DNA of 64,000 nucleotides from UBA8752 sp042095055 (GCA_042095055.1 JBELBZ010000003.1:116866-180865); one strand, 5' to 3'. Numbered from the stretch's first letter, positions 53,291-62,236 are shown. A program made the numbers and translations. Notes: a model not told the origin generated them from the letters alone.

Positions 53291-54569
53291 AACCCTTTTG
53301 CTTTGGGCGAACTTGCTCTTGGGTCTTTTGGCCACAGTGCCAATGGACTCAGTGGGTGTTGTGCCTTTGCCTCAGGACTCCATTTCTGTTGCTGTCGAAC
53401 CAGACAGTACAGCCAATACTGACGCGTTTCTTTTGGCCGCCCGGGCGGATTCTTTGTGGTTGGAATGGTGCGCAGAAGCGCATTGTTTGAGCACGGACAG
53501 CGCTGTTTGGTATGCCGGAAACCCCAGCAAATCGCTGTCGCGGGCCTTGGATACGACAGCGGTAGTCCAGGCCTTGGTTGATTTGAACGGCAGGACCCCT
53601 TTGGACTTGAGTCCAAATGGGGCGGTGTTGGACCGGATCATTTTTATGATGCGCAACCGCCCCCGTTTCTTGGGCAAAATGATGGGACGTTCGGCGCATT
53701 ACTTCCCGTTGTTTGAAGAAGCCTTGGACCGGCACAATTTGCCGTTGGAGCTTAAATACCTTCCTGTGCTCGAGAGCGGGTTGAACCCCCTGGCGCGGAG
53801 TGGAGCTGGCGCCACAGGCTTGTGGCAATTCATGTATGCCACAGGCCGCAGCCAAAAGTTGAACATCAACAGTTGGGTGGATGAACGCAGGGACCCTCAG
53901 TCCTCGACTGAGGCGGCTTGCCGGTTTCTCAAGCGGTTGAGGGACATGTACGACGGTGACTGGCACCTCGCCTTGGCGGCATACAATGCGGGATCAGGCA
54001 ATGTCAATAAAGCCATCCGCCGAGCAGGGTCGCGGGATTTTTGGAAGGTGCGCCGGTTTTTGCCCCGCGAGACCGCCAAGTATGTGCCTTCTTTGATTGC
54101 GTTGGTCTACCTGTTTGAGCACCCTGTAGATGCCGGCCTTGTTCCGAGTCAGCCTCTGGCCCCGAGGTTTACTCTGGATACGGTGATGCTCCGGAGAAAC
54201 GTTCGGTTTGATCAGGCGGCCAGGGCGATGGGCCGGCCCGTGGCTGAGGTCGCTCAACTGAATCCACAGTATCGAAAGGAATTGATTCCAGGAGGAGTGG
54301 ATGGCGGCTGGCCCTTGGTGCTTTCCGTTGATGCGGTGGGCCCTTTTTTGGAGGCCTTGCCCGAGGCATTGGAGTGGGAGGCGGAAAAGACACCGGAAGT
54401 GAGCTTTGAGCCTGAGGTCACGGTGTACAGGGTGCGTTCCGGAGATGTGTTGGGTACGATTGCAGAGAAGCACGGGGTGAGCATCAGAGCGTTGCGTTCT
54501 TGGAATGCACTCAAGGGAGACATGATTCGGGTGGGACAAAAACTTTACATCCATGCAGACCCTCGTTGA
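53271..54569 (+). CDS. Membrane-bound lytic murein transglycosylase (MltD-like) with LysM
   Basis: The 432-residue protein has an N-terminal signal-type helix (LLLWANLLLGLLATVP). The SLT transglycosylase domain (about 130-290) carries the catalytic Glu in YLPVLESGLNP, followed by GATGLWQFMYATGR and ALAAYNAGSGNVNKAI. A C-terminal LysM domain (about 385-430) has YRVRSGDVLGTIAEKHGVS. It cleaves peptidoglycan glycan strands to 1,6-anhydro products. It overlaps tatA at its start and DUF4837 at its end, which suggests one transcript. Confidence 0.92.
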   Translation: MTTSKGRTLLLWANLLLGLLATVPMDSVGVVPLPQDSISVAVEPDSTANTDAFLLAARADSLWLEWCAEAHCLSTDSAVWYAGNPSKSLSRALDTTAVVQALVDLNGRTPLDLSPNGAVLDRIIFMMRNRPRFLGKMMGRSAHYFPLFEEALDRHNLPLELKYLPVLESGLNPLARSGAGATGLWQFMYATGRSQKLNINSWVDERRDPQSSTEAACRFLKRLRDMYDGDWHLALAAYNAGSGNVNKAIRRAGSRDFWKVRRFLPRETAKYVPSLIALVYLFEHPVDAGLVPSQPLAPRFTLDTVMLRRNVRFDQAARAMGRPVAEVAQLNPQYRKELIPGGVDGGWPLVLSVDAVGPFLEALPEALEWEAEKTPEVSFEPEVTVYRVRSGDVLGTIAEKHGVSIRALRSWNALKGDMIRVGQKLYIHADPR

Positions 54570-55641
54570 GCCTCAGAAACCACGGCGGTGTGGCCGCTTT
54601 ATCGCGGCGTGCTTAGGAGCATGTCTTGGCGTCTTTTTTGCGGGTTGTGCAGGGCCTGAAGTGCCACAAACAAAGGCGGAACGTTATGCCTTGTTGCCGG
54701 GAAAACTGGGCCCCAGTGGGGAGGTGGTGATGGTGGTTTCCAAGCCGATGTGGGACCGGGGAATTGGCGGTGTTGTAGACAGTTTGTTTGCCAATCCTGT
54801 GCGTGTTTTGCCTCAATTTGAGCCCCGTTTCGATGTGTTGAGGCTGGATCCGGAGGAGTTTGACCGTTTTTGGAAGCCGCACCGCAACTTGGTCATCTTC
54901 GACATCGCAGACCGCATTGACACCCAGGAACCCAGCCTGACGGTTTACCGCAACAGGTTCGCAAAGGGACAGATATATGCGGAGGTCAAAGCGAAGAATG
55001 TCGCTGGCGCGATGGAGGCGCTAAACGGCCCAGAAGGCGGTTTGATGTTGGCAGATATGCTGGAGGCGGAGGAGGCCAAGCGCTATGGCGATCTGGTGGC
55101 GTTGGACCGAAATGCCCCCCTCGAGGCTGAGTTGAGGAGCAAGCACGGTTTGGGGGCAGTCTTGCCCAGGGATGCCCGGATGGTCTCAAGTGCCGGTGGG
55201 TTTTGTTGGATTGAAAGGTCCTTGACGCGCATGAAAGGTGGACGCAACCACGATGTCCAGATGGGGATTGTGGTGCACCGCTCGCCATACCGTGGACCGG
55301 AGGATTTTTCGATGGAACGGATGTTGGCCAGACGGGATTCGTTGTTTCAGGCGCGGGTGTCCAGTCCAAATGAGGACAGCTACATGACCACAGAGTATCG
55401 GTTACCGCCTCTGTATGAAGAGGTGTCCTTTCGCGGTGGTTTTGCGGCCACCATGCGCGGGCTGTGGCGCATGGAAGGCGATTTTATGGGAGGGCCATGG
55501 ACGTCCATCGCCTGGGTAGATGCAGCGCGCGGTCAATTGGTGACAGTCGATGGTTATGTATACGCCCCTTATTTCGGAAAACGAGAGTATTTGAGGGAGC
55601 TGGAAGCCACCGTGCGTTCCTTTGCGCCGATCAAACAATAG
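54553..55641 (+). CDS. DUF4837-family lipoprotein
   Basis: The 362-residue protein has a basic N-terminus, a hydrophobic segment and a lipobox FAGC (about Cys 32). The mature part includes LGPSGEVVMVVSKPMWD and WTSIAWVDAARGQLVTVDGY, which I associate with DUF4837, a Bacteroidota family of unknown function commonly encoded beside lytic transglycosylases. The gene overlaps the transglycosylase gene by 17 bases. A role in envelope maintenance is inferred only from its neighbour. Confidence 0.75.
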   Translation: MQTLVEPQKPRRCGRFIAACLGACLGVFFAGCAGPEVPQTKAERYALLPGKLGPSGEVVMVVSKPMWDRGIGGVVDSLFANPVRVLPQFEPRFDVLRLDPEEFDRFWKPHRNLVIFDIADRIDTQEPSLTVYRNRFAKGQIYAEVKAKNVAGAMEALNGPEGGLMLADMLEAEEAKRYGDLVALDRNAPLEAELRSKHGLGAVLPRDARMVSSAGGFCWIERSLTRMKGGRNHDVQMGIVVHRSPYRGPEDFSMERMLARRDSLFQARVSSPNEDSYMTTEYRLPPLYEEVSFRGGFAATMRGLWRMEGDFMGGPWTSIAWVDAARGQLVTVDGYVYAPYFGKREYLRELEATVRSFAPIKQ

Positions 55642-55647
55642 ACCTGC

Positions 55648-56082
55648 ATGAAGCACATCATTCACTACACACTGCGGGCTGACGGCCCGGAAGGCGAGAT
55701 CATTGAGGCGACGGTACCTGAGGAGCCGTTTGCATTTACCGGAGGGTCGGAAGAGGTTCTCGATGAACTGGAGGCTGCCGTATCGGCTGCAGCAATTGGC
55801 GACCGTTTCGACTTGCTTGTTCCTTTTGACAAAGCTTACGGTCCAGAAATGGAAGGTGCGTTTGCGGTCTTGCCAAAGGCGCAATTCGTCGATGACGAGG
55901 GGATGGATGAAAGCGTGATGGCCGAAGGTGAGGTGGTCGTGATGCGCGATGACGAAGGCGAGGAGGTGCACGGCGTCGTGATTCACGTGGGCGAAGAAGA
56001 AGTGGAGGTGGATTTTAACCACCCACTGGCGGGCATAGACCTCCACTTTACGGTGCAGGTCATGGCGCGGGAGGAGGCCTAA
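55648..56082 (+). CDS. FKBP-type peptidyl-prolyl isomerase, SlyD-like
   Basis: The 144-residue cytoplasmic protein resembles the SlyD branch of FKBPs: a short FKBP domain interrupted by an insert (about residues 75-120), with the core segments DELEAAVSAAAIGDRFDLLVP and the closing DFNHPLAGIDLHFTVQV. Some active-site aromatic positions are not obvious, so activity may be weak and chaperone function may dominate. SlyD's histidine-rich metal-binding tail is absent. It begins six bases after the DUF4837 stop and precedes ftsX. Confidence 0.85.
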   Translation: MKHIIHYTLRADGPEGEIIEATVPEEPFAFTGGSEEVLDELEAAVSAAAIGDRFDLLVPFDKAYGPEMEGAFAVLPKAQFVDDEGMDESVMAEGEVVVMRDDEGEEVHGVVIHVGEEEVEVDFNHPLAGIDLHFTVQVMAREEA

Positions 56083-56121
56083 AAAGGCCAAGGCTATATT
56101 GGCAACGTAGACCCGGCTGGT

Positions 56122-57009
56122 GTGACCAAAACGCGAAAAATTAGACGCAGCACAGCGCATGACTTCTCCGCACTTTCTACATCGGTAGGGGTGGCGTTGA
56201 CGTTGGCTTTATGGGGCGCTTTGGTAGCGGGAACAATGTTGGTTCAGGACCTGAAAGCGGGATGGATGTCTTCCATGCGTGTTGAGTTGGTCTTGGACAC
56301 CCCCCCTGATGGCTTGCCTGAGATAGAGGATTGGATCCAACGGGTTGAGGCCGACCAAGCAGTGACCCAGGTGGTCTATGTTGACCCTGATTCAGCGGCC
56401 CAAGAGCTGGAGTCTGAATTGGGAGAGCCGTTCATGGATTTTTTGGGAGCTTCTCCGCTGCCTGCTGTTTTGGAATTGACCTTGTCTGCCCCATGGATGG
56501 GTGAACGGGGGCTCATTGGCTTGCAGCAAAAAGAGGCCGAGTGGTTGGATGTACAGGGCGTGGCGAAGGTGGAATACCCGAGGGCCTTGCTTGCCCGTTT
56601 GGACCACGGTTTTCGAGAGTGGACCTACCCCGGGCTTTTGGCCGTGGTTGTTCTGATGGCCATCGTGGTGGCCCAGATCATGAACGTGGTCAGGCTGAGT
56701 GTTTTCGGCCGCCGTTTTTTGATCCGCAGCATGGAGCTTGTTGGGGCCCCTCCGCCCCGCATTCGCAGACCGTTTATCGCGGAAGCCATGGGTTACGGCG
56801 CGGTAGGCGCATTGCTGGCGTACGCCTGTGTGGTGGGGGCTCTTGTTGGCGCGCGTTCCGCCTTGCCCGATGTCATGTCGACGTGGGACGTGAGAGAATT
56901 GGGGGTCATTTTGGCCAGCCAAATGGTTGTGGGGCTGGTGCTCACAGGGTTGAGCGCACGCTGGGCTGTCGGCCGATATTTTGGGGCCCGACTCGATAAA
57001 CTCGTGTAG
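56122..57009 (+). CDS. ftsX: Cell-division protein FtsX (ABC-type permease)
   Basis: The 295-residue protein has four membrane helices in the FtsX arrangement: one at about residues 22-42, a periplasmic domain (about 50-165), then three helices starting with YPGLLAVVVLMAIVVAQIM. The cytoplasmic FGRRFLIRSMELVGAPPPRIRRPF loop is typical. FtsX with FtsE controls septal wall hydrolases. The FtsE gene is not adjacent, which is usual in Bacteroidota. The start is a GTG at 56122 because no earlier ATG fits; TATATTGG at 56095 resembles a -7 element. DUF3098 and uppP follow in the usual order. Confidence 0.87.
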   Translation: MTKTRKIRRSTAHDFSALSTSVGVALTLALWGALVAGTMLVQDLKAGWMSSMRVELVLDTPPDGLPEIEDWIQRVEADQAVTQVVYVDPDSAAQELESELGEPFMDFLGASPLPAVLELTLSAPWMGERGLIGLQQKEAEWLDVQGVAKVEYPRALLARLDHGFREWTYPGLLAVVVLMAIVVAQIMNVVRLSVFGRRFLIRSMELVGAPPPRIRRPFIAEAMGYGAVGALLAYACVVGALVGARSALPDVMSTWDVRELGVILASQMVVGLVLTGLSARWAVGRYFGARLDKLV

Positions 57010-57048
57010 GCCGAGGGCCAGACTGTCGGGCCGCCTTGAAAGTGGGCT

Positions 57049-57056
57049 TATTTTCG
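57049..57056 (+). promoter_or_regulatory. Candidate -7 promoter element (TATTTTCG)
   Basis: TATTTTCG lies five bases upstream of the DUF3098 ATG, one base off TAnnTTTG. If used, the transcript would be nearly leaderless. Confidence 0.3.
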
Positions 57057-57061
57057 CACAC

Positions 57062-57328
57062 ATGAGCACGTCGAACAACCTTCACGAAGGACGCAACGCA
57101 TTTCCTTTCGAGCGCCGCAATTACCTGTTCTTTTTGCTGGGCATTGCACTCTTGGTTGTGGGCTATTTGCTCATGAGCGGAGGTGGCGTTGAAGACCCCA
57201 ATGAGTTTTCCGAGGCCATATTTAGCACCCGCCGCATCACGCTGGCCCCCTTGACGGTGATGGCCGGATACGGGGTCATTTTTTACAGCATCCTCAAGCG
57301 TTTTACTCCTGAGAAGGCAGAGGGTTAA
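57062..57328 (+). CDS. DUF3098-family small membrane protein
   Basis: The 88-residue protein has a polar N-terminus and two membrane helices (about YLFFLLGIALLVVGYLLM and TLAPLTVMAGYGVIFYSI) separated by GGGVEDPNEFSEAIFSTRRI. This matches DUF3098, a small Bacteroidota family of unknown function found between ftsX and uppP. I chose the ATG at 57062; a longer frame from 56981 overlaps ftsX without membrane character. The stop overlaps the uppP start by one base. Confidence 0.85.
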   Translation: MSTSNNLHEGRNAFPFERRNYLFFLLGIALLVVGYLLMSGGGVEDPNEFSEAIFSTRRITLAPLTVMAGYGVIFYSILKRFTPEKAEG

Positions 57329-58125
57329 TGGAAATTTGGGAGGCCATCCTGCTCGGAGTGGTCCAAGGGTTGACCGAGTTTTTGCCAGTGAGCAGCTCGG
57401 GTCACTTGGAGTTGGGCAAGGCCCTTTTGGGGATAGAGGATGCGGGCCTTGCGTTTAGTGTAGTGGTGCACGGCGCCACTGCGTTGAGTACCATTGTGGT
57501 ATTCAGAAGGGACATTTTAGGGCTGCTGACAGGGTTGCCCAAGGCTTCTGTAGAAGGTGAAGAGGCGCGCACATTTGCGGCCTTTGTGTTGTTGTCCATG
57601 GCGCCTCTGGCGGTCGTTTATGTCTGGTTTATGGATGACCTGGAAGCGCGGTTGGACGGCCACATTGGAGCCGTTGGCGCGGCATTGATTTTTACCGCGA
57701 GCCTGTTGTTTTGGGCCCACCGCAGTGGCCAGCGAGGAAGCCGATTGGGATGGCTGTCGGCTTTTTTGATTGGCTGTGCCCAAGCGGTCGCAGTGCTTCC
57801 CGGCATCAGTCGGAGTGGGGCGACCATTTCAGCCGCGCTCCTTTTGGGGATCGACCGGACTCAAGCGGCACGCTTTAGTTTTTTGATGGTGCTCCCCCCG
57901 ATTCTTGGGGCGACAGCACTGGAAGTGGTGGACCTGATGCGCGAACCCGAGTTGCTGGCATCGGTTTCGGCGACAGCGCTGATTGCTGCGGCTTTGGCGG
58001 CTTTCTTCAGTGGCCTTTGGGCCTGTCAAACGATGATCAACTTGGTGAAGCGCAACGGCTTCTTGGGCTTCGCGATCTACTGTGGAGCTGTGGGTGTTTT
58101 TGCCTTGGCCCTGTCATACCTCTGA
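57328..58125 (+). CDS. uppP: Undecaprenyl-diphosphate phosphatase
   Basis: The 265-residue protein has about eight membrane helices with the BacA/UppP signatures LGVVQGLTEFLPVSSSGHLE (catalytic Glu and SGH) near the start and PGISRSGATISAALLLG in the second half. It removes a phosphate from undecaprenyl pyrophosphate so that the lipid carrier can be reused for peptidoglycan, and overproduction gives bacitracin resistance. It is coupled to DUF3098 by a one-base overlap (TAATG). Confidence 0.96.
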   Translation: MEIWEAILLGVVQGLTEFLPVSSSGHLELGKALLGIEDAGLAFSVVVHGATALSTIVVFRRDILGLLTGLPKASVEGEEARTFAAFVLLSMAPLAVVYVWFMDDLEARLDGHIGAVGAALIFTASLLFWAHRSGQRGSRLGWLSAFLIGCAQAVAVLPGISRSGATISAALLLGIDRTQAARFSFLMVLPPILGATALEVVDLMREPELLASVSATALIAAALAAFFSGLWACQTMINLVKRNGFLGFAIYCGAVGVFALALSYL

Positions 58126-58130
58126 CCTCC

Positions 58131-58670
58131 ATGATGCTACATCGCCTGTGCACCTTCCTGACTGCTGTAGCATTGTTGTGCTCCTGCGCGCCTTCGGTTC
58201 AGTTTCCAGAACCGATGCCCCCTGGGCGAATCAACCTCCCGAATTTTCCAAAGGCGATGAGAGGGTCCATCATTGAGGAGGACGTGTCAACGGTCATCGG
58301 GAAGGACACGTTGCGCATGGGGGATGAGGTTCTGGTCAATGGCGAAGATTTTCTGTTGCGTCGCATGGCCGGTCATGTGGTCTTCAACAAGCGCGTCCCT
58401 GAAACAGGGCACTGGGAAGTGATACCCATCCGCCAAACCAAGGACAGTATGATCCTGTGCGCATTTGACGACAACCTCGAATTCTTGGAGCGCGTGAAGT
58501 CCTTGTTGGAAGTGGCGCCTGAATCCAGAAATTCTGTGGGCCCTTCAGGATACGATTACATCCTTTTGAGCCCTTCAGCAAAGGAGTTCAAAGTGTTGTT
58601 GCAGGAACGCCTCTACGATGACGAAGAGGGTGGGGGCCTCCTGCCAAAGGGAGGAGAAGTCAGGCCATAA
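58131..58670 (+). CDS. Lipoprotein of unknown function
   Basis: The 179-residue protein has a lipoprotein signal peptide (MMLHRLCTFLTAVALLCSC) with the lipobox near LCSC. The mature part includes PSVQFPEPMPPGRINLPNFP and a two-part beta-rich region; I do not recognise the family. Length and the VIGKDTLRMGDEVLVNGEDF segment suggest a small envelope-associated lipoprotein. It starts five bases after uppP and overlaps the convergent superoxide dismutase gene by eleven bases. An in-frame ATG at 58134 is an alternative start. Confidence 0.78.
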   Translation: MMLHRLCTFLTAVALLCSCAPSVQFPEPMPPGRINLPNFPKAMRGSIIEEDVSTVIGKDTLRMGDEVLVNGEDFLLRRMAGHVVFNKRVPETGHWEVIPIRQTKDSMILCAFDDNLEFLERVKSLLEVAPESRNSVGPSGYDYILLSPSAKEFKVLLQERLYDDEEGGGLLPKGGEVRP

Positions 58671-59415
58671 GATCCGCGACTTCGCTCCAATTGACGCGGT
58701 TGAGCACGGCATTCACGTAATCCGAACGGCGGTTCTGGTAGTTCAGATAGTAAGCGTGTTCCCAAACGTCGAGGCCCAGAATGGGCCGGCCTTGGATGCT
58801 TGCGTCTACGATACCCGTCATCAGTGGGTTGTCTTGGTTGGGGGTAGAGGCGACAAAGAGCTTCTCAGGTCGGTTGACGTCTTGAACGAGCCACACCCAG
58901 CCTGACCCAAACCGCGACCCTGCCGCTGCGGCCAAGTCTTGCATCAAGGCTTCTTGGCTTCCAAACGAAGCTTGAATGCGCTCGGCCAAGGTGCCTGCCG
59001 GCACTTGTTGGCTTTGCTCTGTTGCTGGGGTGAGGACCTTCCAGAAAAGGGCGTGGTTGAAGTGTCCGCCTCCATTGTTCCGAAGCCCCGTGTCTTTGGG
59101 GGTCAATGCAGCGAGCAGTGCCTCCAAGGATTGACCTGAGGGCGTGTGGGTTTTGAGGGCGTTGTTGAGTTTCCGGACGTACCCTGCGTGATGCTTGCCA
59201 TGGTGTATGCGCATGGTTTTCTCGTCGACCACGGGTTCGAGCGCGTCATAAGCAAACCCCAATTCGGGAAGGGTGAACCCTGATGCTGTCGTTTCAGAAC
59301 CATTGGTGTTGGGCCCAGGAGCACTGCCGCAACCGAGAAGGGAGGAGACCAGAGGGGTGGCTACCAAGCCTGCTCCAGCGAGGCTTCCAACTTTGAGAAA
59401 GGTGCGTTTGTCCAT
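58660..59415 (-). CDS. Exported superoxide dismutase, Mn/Fe family (Mn-like), lipoprotein signal
   Basis: The 251-residue protein has an unusual N-terminus (MDKRTFLKVGSLAGAGLVAT) combining a Tat-like KRTFLK motif with a lipobox (SLLGC, about Cys 29). The mature enzyme shows the metal ligands in MRIHHGKHHAGY, GGGHFNHALFW and LDVWEHAYYLNYQN, plus GSRFGSGWVWLVQD. The GGGHxNH and SRFGSGWxW patterns favour manganese. It would dismutate superoxide in the periplasm or at the outer membrane rather than in the cytoplasm. A tatA gene lies at 53120. The twin arginine is replaced by Lys-Arg, so export by Tat is not certain. Confidence 0.9.
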   Translation of the reverse strand: MDKRTFLKVGSLAGAGLVATPLVSSLLGCGSAPGPNTNGSETTASGFTLPELGFAYDALEPVVDEKTMRIHHGKHHAGYVRKLNNALKTHTPSGQSLEALLAALTPKDTGLRNNGGGHFNHALFWKVLTPATEQSQQVPAGTLAERIQASFGSQEALMQDLAAAAGSRFGSGWVWLVQDVNRPEKLFVASTPNQDNPLMTGIVDASIQGRPILGLDVWEHAYYLNYQNRRSDYVNAVLNRVNWSEVADLMA

Positions 59416-59548
59416 GGTGATGGCTTTGATGGCAACAAATTGGGTCGCCTAGGTCATAATCAAACCACTGCTGTTCACGTTGGTTCAACGTTGGCCTGTG
59501 GACCGCACTGCAGGCACGTATTTTCATCGGATTGAAAGCACTGCCTGA

Positions 59549-62176
59549 TTGGGTTTAATCAACGACCATCAAACCGCCTCGGCTGACCATGAGGATTCCA
59601 CGGGAAAGCGCAGAAGGCTCGGCCGGCGCTGGGCCTTTCGCTTGGCCATTGGTGTGGCGGCGCTCTTGGCGTTGACCGCTGTCTTGGGTTACCAGGCAAG
59701 GGGGTTGGAAGGGCGTGTTTTGGAGGCCGTTCAGCCGCATTTGTTGACCGACGTGCAGGTTGGCGCTGTAGCCCTTACGGTGTGGGACAGTTGGCCCAAC
59801 GTGGAGGTCGTGTTGAGCGATGTGCGCATTGAAGACGCCGTTCAAGAGGATGCGCCTTTTGTGGAATTGAAGGCCTTGGGTGTGGTTTTTGCTTGGAAAC
59901 CGTTGCTTTTTGGCCAGCTCGAGGTGGCGGAGGTGGTCGCTCAAGGGGGACAAATCAACGTTCACCGCTATCGGGACGGGCGCGAGAATTGGCAGTTTTG
60001 GAAGCCAGTCGAAGGGACAGATGCAGGGGTGGATTGGACGGTGGAGGCTGTGGTGTTGAGCGACGTGCAGTTGGACGGTGAATGGTGGTCGGAGGGGGCC
60101 GCAAAACCGGTTGTTTGGTCGGCCTTTTGTCGTTCTGCATCGCTGGCGTTGGACCAAGTAGGGGACTCAGATTGGACGGTTGAGGGTGAGGTTGGCATGG
60201 AGGGTGCTGCACTGGATGCGTCTGGCGACCGGTGGCTCGATGAGGTTGGCTTGAAGGCCCAATTGAACGTGAGTTTGGGCGGTGGTGATGTGGAGGTGAC
60301 CCTTGCGGATGCTGAGGCCCGGAACGAAGGGGGTAGGGTGGACTTTGAAGCTGTGTTGGGCAACCGGGGCGGCTTTTCATTGGCGTTGTTGTGCACAGGT
60401 GCGGAGGGCGGCGCTCTCCTGACCTTGGTGCCCCCAGGCTTGATTGGACAGCTTGAAAAACTCCCGCAGCTTTCAGGAGCAGCTGATGTGGAAGTGTTGG
60501 TGGGGGCAGGACGGTTGCCCAACGGTTGGGCTGGGCCACAAGACGAGAACTGGTCTGAGGATTGGGCGGTGAGTGTGGTTCCGCGCTCATTGGCGGTCGG
60601 CTGGAATGGGCAATGGGCAGAACTCAATGGAGGAAAGGCATTCGTATACCCTCAAAACCAAGGCTGGAGCTTGGCTGCCGAAGAGGTTCAGGGTCGAGCA
60701 GGAGGCGGTGAATTCCGTTGTTCAGGCGGTTGGTCGACGGGTGCTGGTGGAGATCACTTGGCCTTGCAAGGAGAAATGGTGGCCCGGCCTGAAGAAGCAT
60801 TGCCGTGGTTGGGTGAGGCTGCTTCCTTGCCTGTGGGATGGGGCGTGAAGACCGGGGGGGTCGTGCGCGCTCAATTCGATGTTGAGGGGGTCCGGGAGCA
60901 GTATGAAGCGTGGTCTTGGTCCAGCGGTACAATGCAGGCTTCAGCGACGGACGTGGGTTTGAACTTCGTTGGAGATGGACCTTCCCCAGGATTCAGTTTG
61001 GATGTGGCTGAAGCCCAGGCTCACGCCAGTCCTGATGGGTGGGAATTGAACTTGAAATCGCTGGTTACAGGCGGTGCGAATGGAGATGTTGTGGTTCGCA
61101 GGGAATCAGGTGGCCATGACATCGAAGTGGAGGCTCAGGTTGTTGAGTGTAATGTGACAGAGTTCTTGGATGGGCTGGCCAATGTGTCATCTGAGGAGGG
61201 CACGGCGCCCGCGAATTTCCCGAGGGTCCAATGGTCTGTGGAGGTGGACCAACTGCGGTGGGAGGCTCTGAGTGTGGGCCCAATGGGGGCCCGAGGTTCG
61301 TACGACGTTGGGCGACAAAAAGGGGTGCTGGCGGCGTTGAATGCCCAAGCTTTTGATGGCGATGTTGAGGCCCATGGTGTTTGGGACATCCAATCCATTG
61401 AGTTACAAGGTTCGGTTCTTGACGTGGAGCTGTCTGCCTTTTTAGAGGGCACCCAGGGCCTGGGTCAAACCACCCTGTTGCCTTCCCATGTGCGGGGCCG
61501 GCTTTGGGCCGACGGAAGTCTGGAGCACCACTTTGGAAAGGCGGTGAACTTGGCTTGGGAAACCCAATTGGAGGTCAGGGTTGAACAAGGTGAGCTGCTG
61601 GATTTTGAATTGTTGCAGCGCATTCCGGAAACGCTCAAAGCGGAGGGCAAGTACAGGTTTATTGCGGATGCTGAGGACCTGAGTAAGCGTTTGAAGAGGG
61701 TTCAGTTTGAGCCTTTGGTGGCCAGCGTTTCTTTGAGCCGAGGCGTCTTCACTTTGGATCCAACAGAGGTGGTTTCCGATGCCATGGACGTGGGAATTGC
61801 AGGATGGCAGCGGCTTTCCGGGGGCATGGATTACACCTTGGACTTTGCGTTGCGGGACTTGAAGTCGGATCAAGAAGAGTTTGGCACCACTGCGGATGAC
61901 GGGCTCGGTCATCGATTTTTCTTGGCCATTGGAGGAACACTTGAGGATCCGGAATTTGGGTATGACCGCTCGGCCCATAAGCTTCACCGACAGGACGAGC
62001 GGAGGTCAGCTTTGGGGCGTTTGAAAGGGTTGATATTGGGAGAGAACCGCACCCCGGAAACTCAACAGAAAGTGCGCGTGGAGTCTAGCAAGCAGGATTC
62101 AGCAAATGCAGAGAAGGGGCCAGAACGTTCACCGGGATTGGACATTGACGACGACGACGACGACTTCTCTCCTTAA
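59549..62176 (+). CDS. AsmA-like protein (large membrane-anchored envelope protein)
   Basis: The 875-residue protein has an Arg/Lys-rich N-terminus, one membrane helix (about residues 30-50) and a long beta-rich region with the AsmA-type opening GRVLEAVQPHLLTDVQVGAV and VEVVLSDVRIEDA. Near the C-terminus a segment with LSKRLKRVQFEPLVASVSLS and MDYTLDFALRDLKSD resembles the AsmA C-terminal domain. AsmA-like proteins are implicated in lipid traffic to, or assembly of, the outer membrane. The end is strikingly acidic (six Asp in a row near the stop). The start is a TTG at 59549; no in-frame ATG precedes the membrane helix. Confidence 0.8.
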   Translation: MGLINDHQTASADHEDSTGKRRRLGRRWAFRLAIGVAALLALTAVLGYQARGLEGRVLEAVQPHLLTDVQVGAVALTVWDSWPNVEVVLSDVRIEDAVQEDAPFVELKALGVVFAWKPLLFGQLEVAEVVAQGGQINVHRYRDGRENWQFWKPVEGTDAGVDWTVEAVVLSDVQLDGEWWSEGAAKPVVWSAFCRSASLALDQVGDSDWTVEGEVGMEGAALDASGDRWLDEVGLKAQLNVSLGGGDVEVTLADAEARNEGGRVDFEAVLGNRGGFSLALLCTGAEGGALLTLVPPGLIGQLEKLPQLSGAADVEVLVGAGRLPNGWAGPQDENWSEDWAVSVVPRSLAVGWNGQWAELNGGKAFVYPQNQGWSLAAEEVQGRAGGGEFRCSGGWSTGAGGDHLALQGEMVARPEEALPWLGEAASLPVGWGVKTGGVVRAQFDVEGVREQYEAWSWSSGTMQASATDVGLNFVGDGPSPGFSLDVAEAQAHASPDGWELNLKSLVTGGANGDVVVRRESGGHDIEVEAQVVECNVTEFLDGLANVSSEEGTAPANFPRVQWSVEVDQLRWEALSVGPMGARGSYDVGRQKGVLAALNAQAFDGDVEAHGVWDIQSIELQGSVLDVELSAFLEGTQGLGQTTLLPSHVRGRLWADGSLEHHFGKAVNLAWETQLEVRVEQGELLDFELLQRIPETLKAEGKYRFIADAEDLSKRLKRVQFEPLVASVSLSRGVFTLDPTEVVSDAMDVGIAGWQRLSGGMDYTLDFALRDLKSDQEEFGTTADDGLGHRFFLAIGGTLEDPEFGYDRSAHKLHRQDERRSALGRLKGLILGENRTPETQQKVRVESSKQDSANAEKGPERSPGLDIDDDDDDFSP

Positions 62177-62200
62177 AAAAGAGACCAATTAAAGTTGTTA

Positions 62201-62230
62201 TTGGTCGAACGTTAATATTTCCTATCTTAG
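62201..62230 (+). promoter_or_regulatory. Candidate promoter (TTG-N19-TATCTTAG)
   Basis: TTG at 62201-62203 and TATCTTAG at 62223-62230 are 19 bases apart, the usual Bacteroidota spacing, and the second differs from TAnnTTTG by one base. A transcript starting near 62237 would contain the three hairpins that follow. Confidence 0.5.
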
Positions 62231-62236
62231 TCATCC

